A stretch of DNA of 5,793 bases from Bacteroidales bacterium (lineage in GTDB: Bacteria; Bacteroidota; Bacteroidia; Bacteroidales; FEN-979), in contig JAFGNY010000113.1 in NCBI GenBank assembly GCA_016926765.1, forward strand, positions 1 to 5,793, given 5' to 3'. Each line of letters opens with the position of its first letter. Position 1 is the first letter of the stretch. The notes beneath the pieces are model-generated. The model saw nothing but the letters and a program-made list of their open reading frames with translations, searched no databases and was not told the origin of the DNA. The position numbers were made by a program, and so were the translations under genes. This document shows positions 5,782 to 5,793 of the stretch, piece after piece.

Positions 5782-5793
5782 TCCGGGATTGAA

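Overview
This 5.8 kb window looks like part of a Bacteroidota chromosome, probably an environmental or gut Bacteroidales-like lineage. The evidence is protein style. Two genes carry the 'SAMLDV...RGILIPR...GLLIYNT...YYNG..W' module typical of secreted Bacteroidota proteins. One gene is a lipoprotein with a Fibrobacter succinogenes major paralogous domain (TIGR02145). Several intergenic regions hold matches to the Bacteroidota -7 promoter element TAnnTTTG, and most starts lack a Shine-Dalgarno sequence. No tRNA, rRNA, CRISPR array, insertion sequence or integrase is visible.

All five credible genes lie on the minus strand, so transcription runs from high to low coordinates. In that order they are: (1) 4543-5583, a lipoprotein with an FN3-like domain and a TIGR02145 domain, preceded by an unusually strong Shine-Dalgarno sequence; (2) 3078-4430, a secreted three-part protein with the Bacteroidota N-terminal module, a beta-sandwich repeat and a C-terminal SGNH-hydrolase-like domain; (3) 1494-2948, a lipoprotein made of two tandem solute-binding (SBP_bac_3-like) domains; (4) 956-1300, a 114-residue protein of unknown function with no export signal; (5) 1-754, the first 251 residues of a secreted protein with three copies of the N-terminal module, running off the left edge.

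Four of the five products are exported (two lipoproteins, two with ordinary signal peptides), so this is an envelope or surface-protein neighbourhood. Gaps are 112-201 bp inside the window, several with their own promoter-like element, so the genes are probably separate transcription units rather than one operon. I see no transporter permease, ATPase, sensor kinase or SusC/SusD pair that would assign the binding protein to a pathway.

I found no clear new multi-gene system. The points most worth a second look are the asymmetric tandem binding protein, the secreted SGNH-like domain with an HHSTG nucleophile block, the module shared by two neighbouring genes, and several intergenic inverted repeats placed at promoters. 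No gene-free stretch exceeds about 210 bases.
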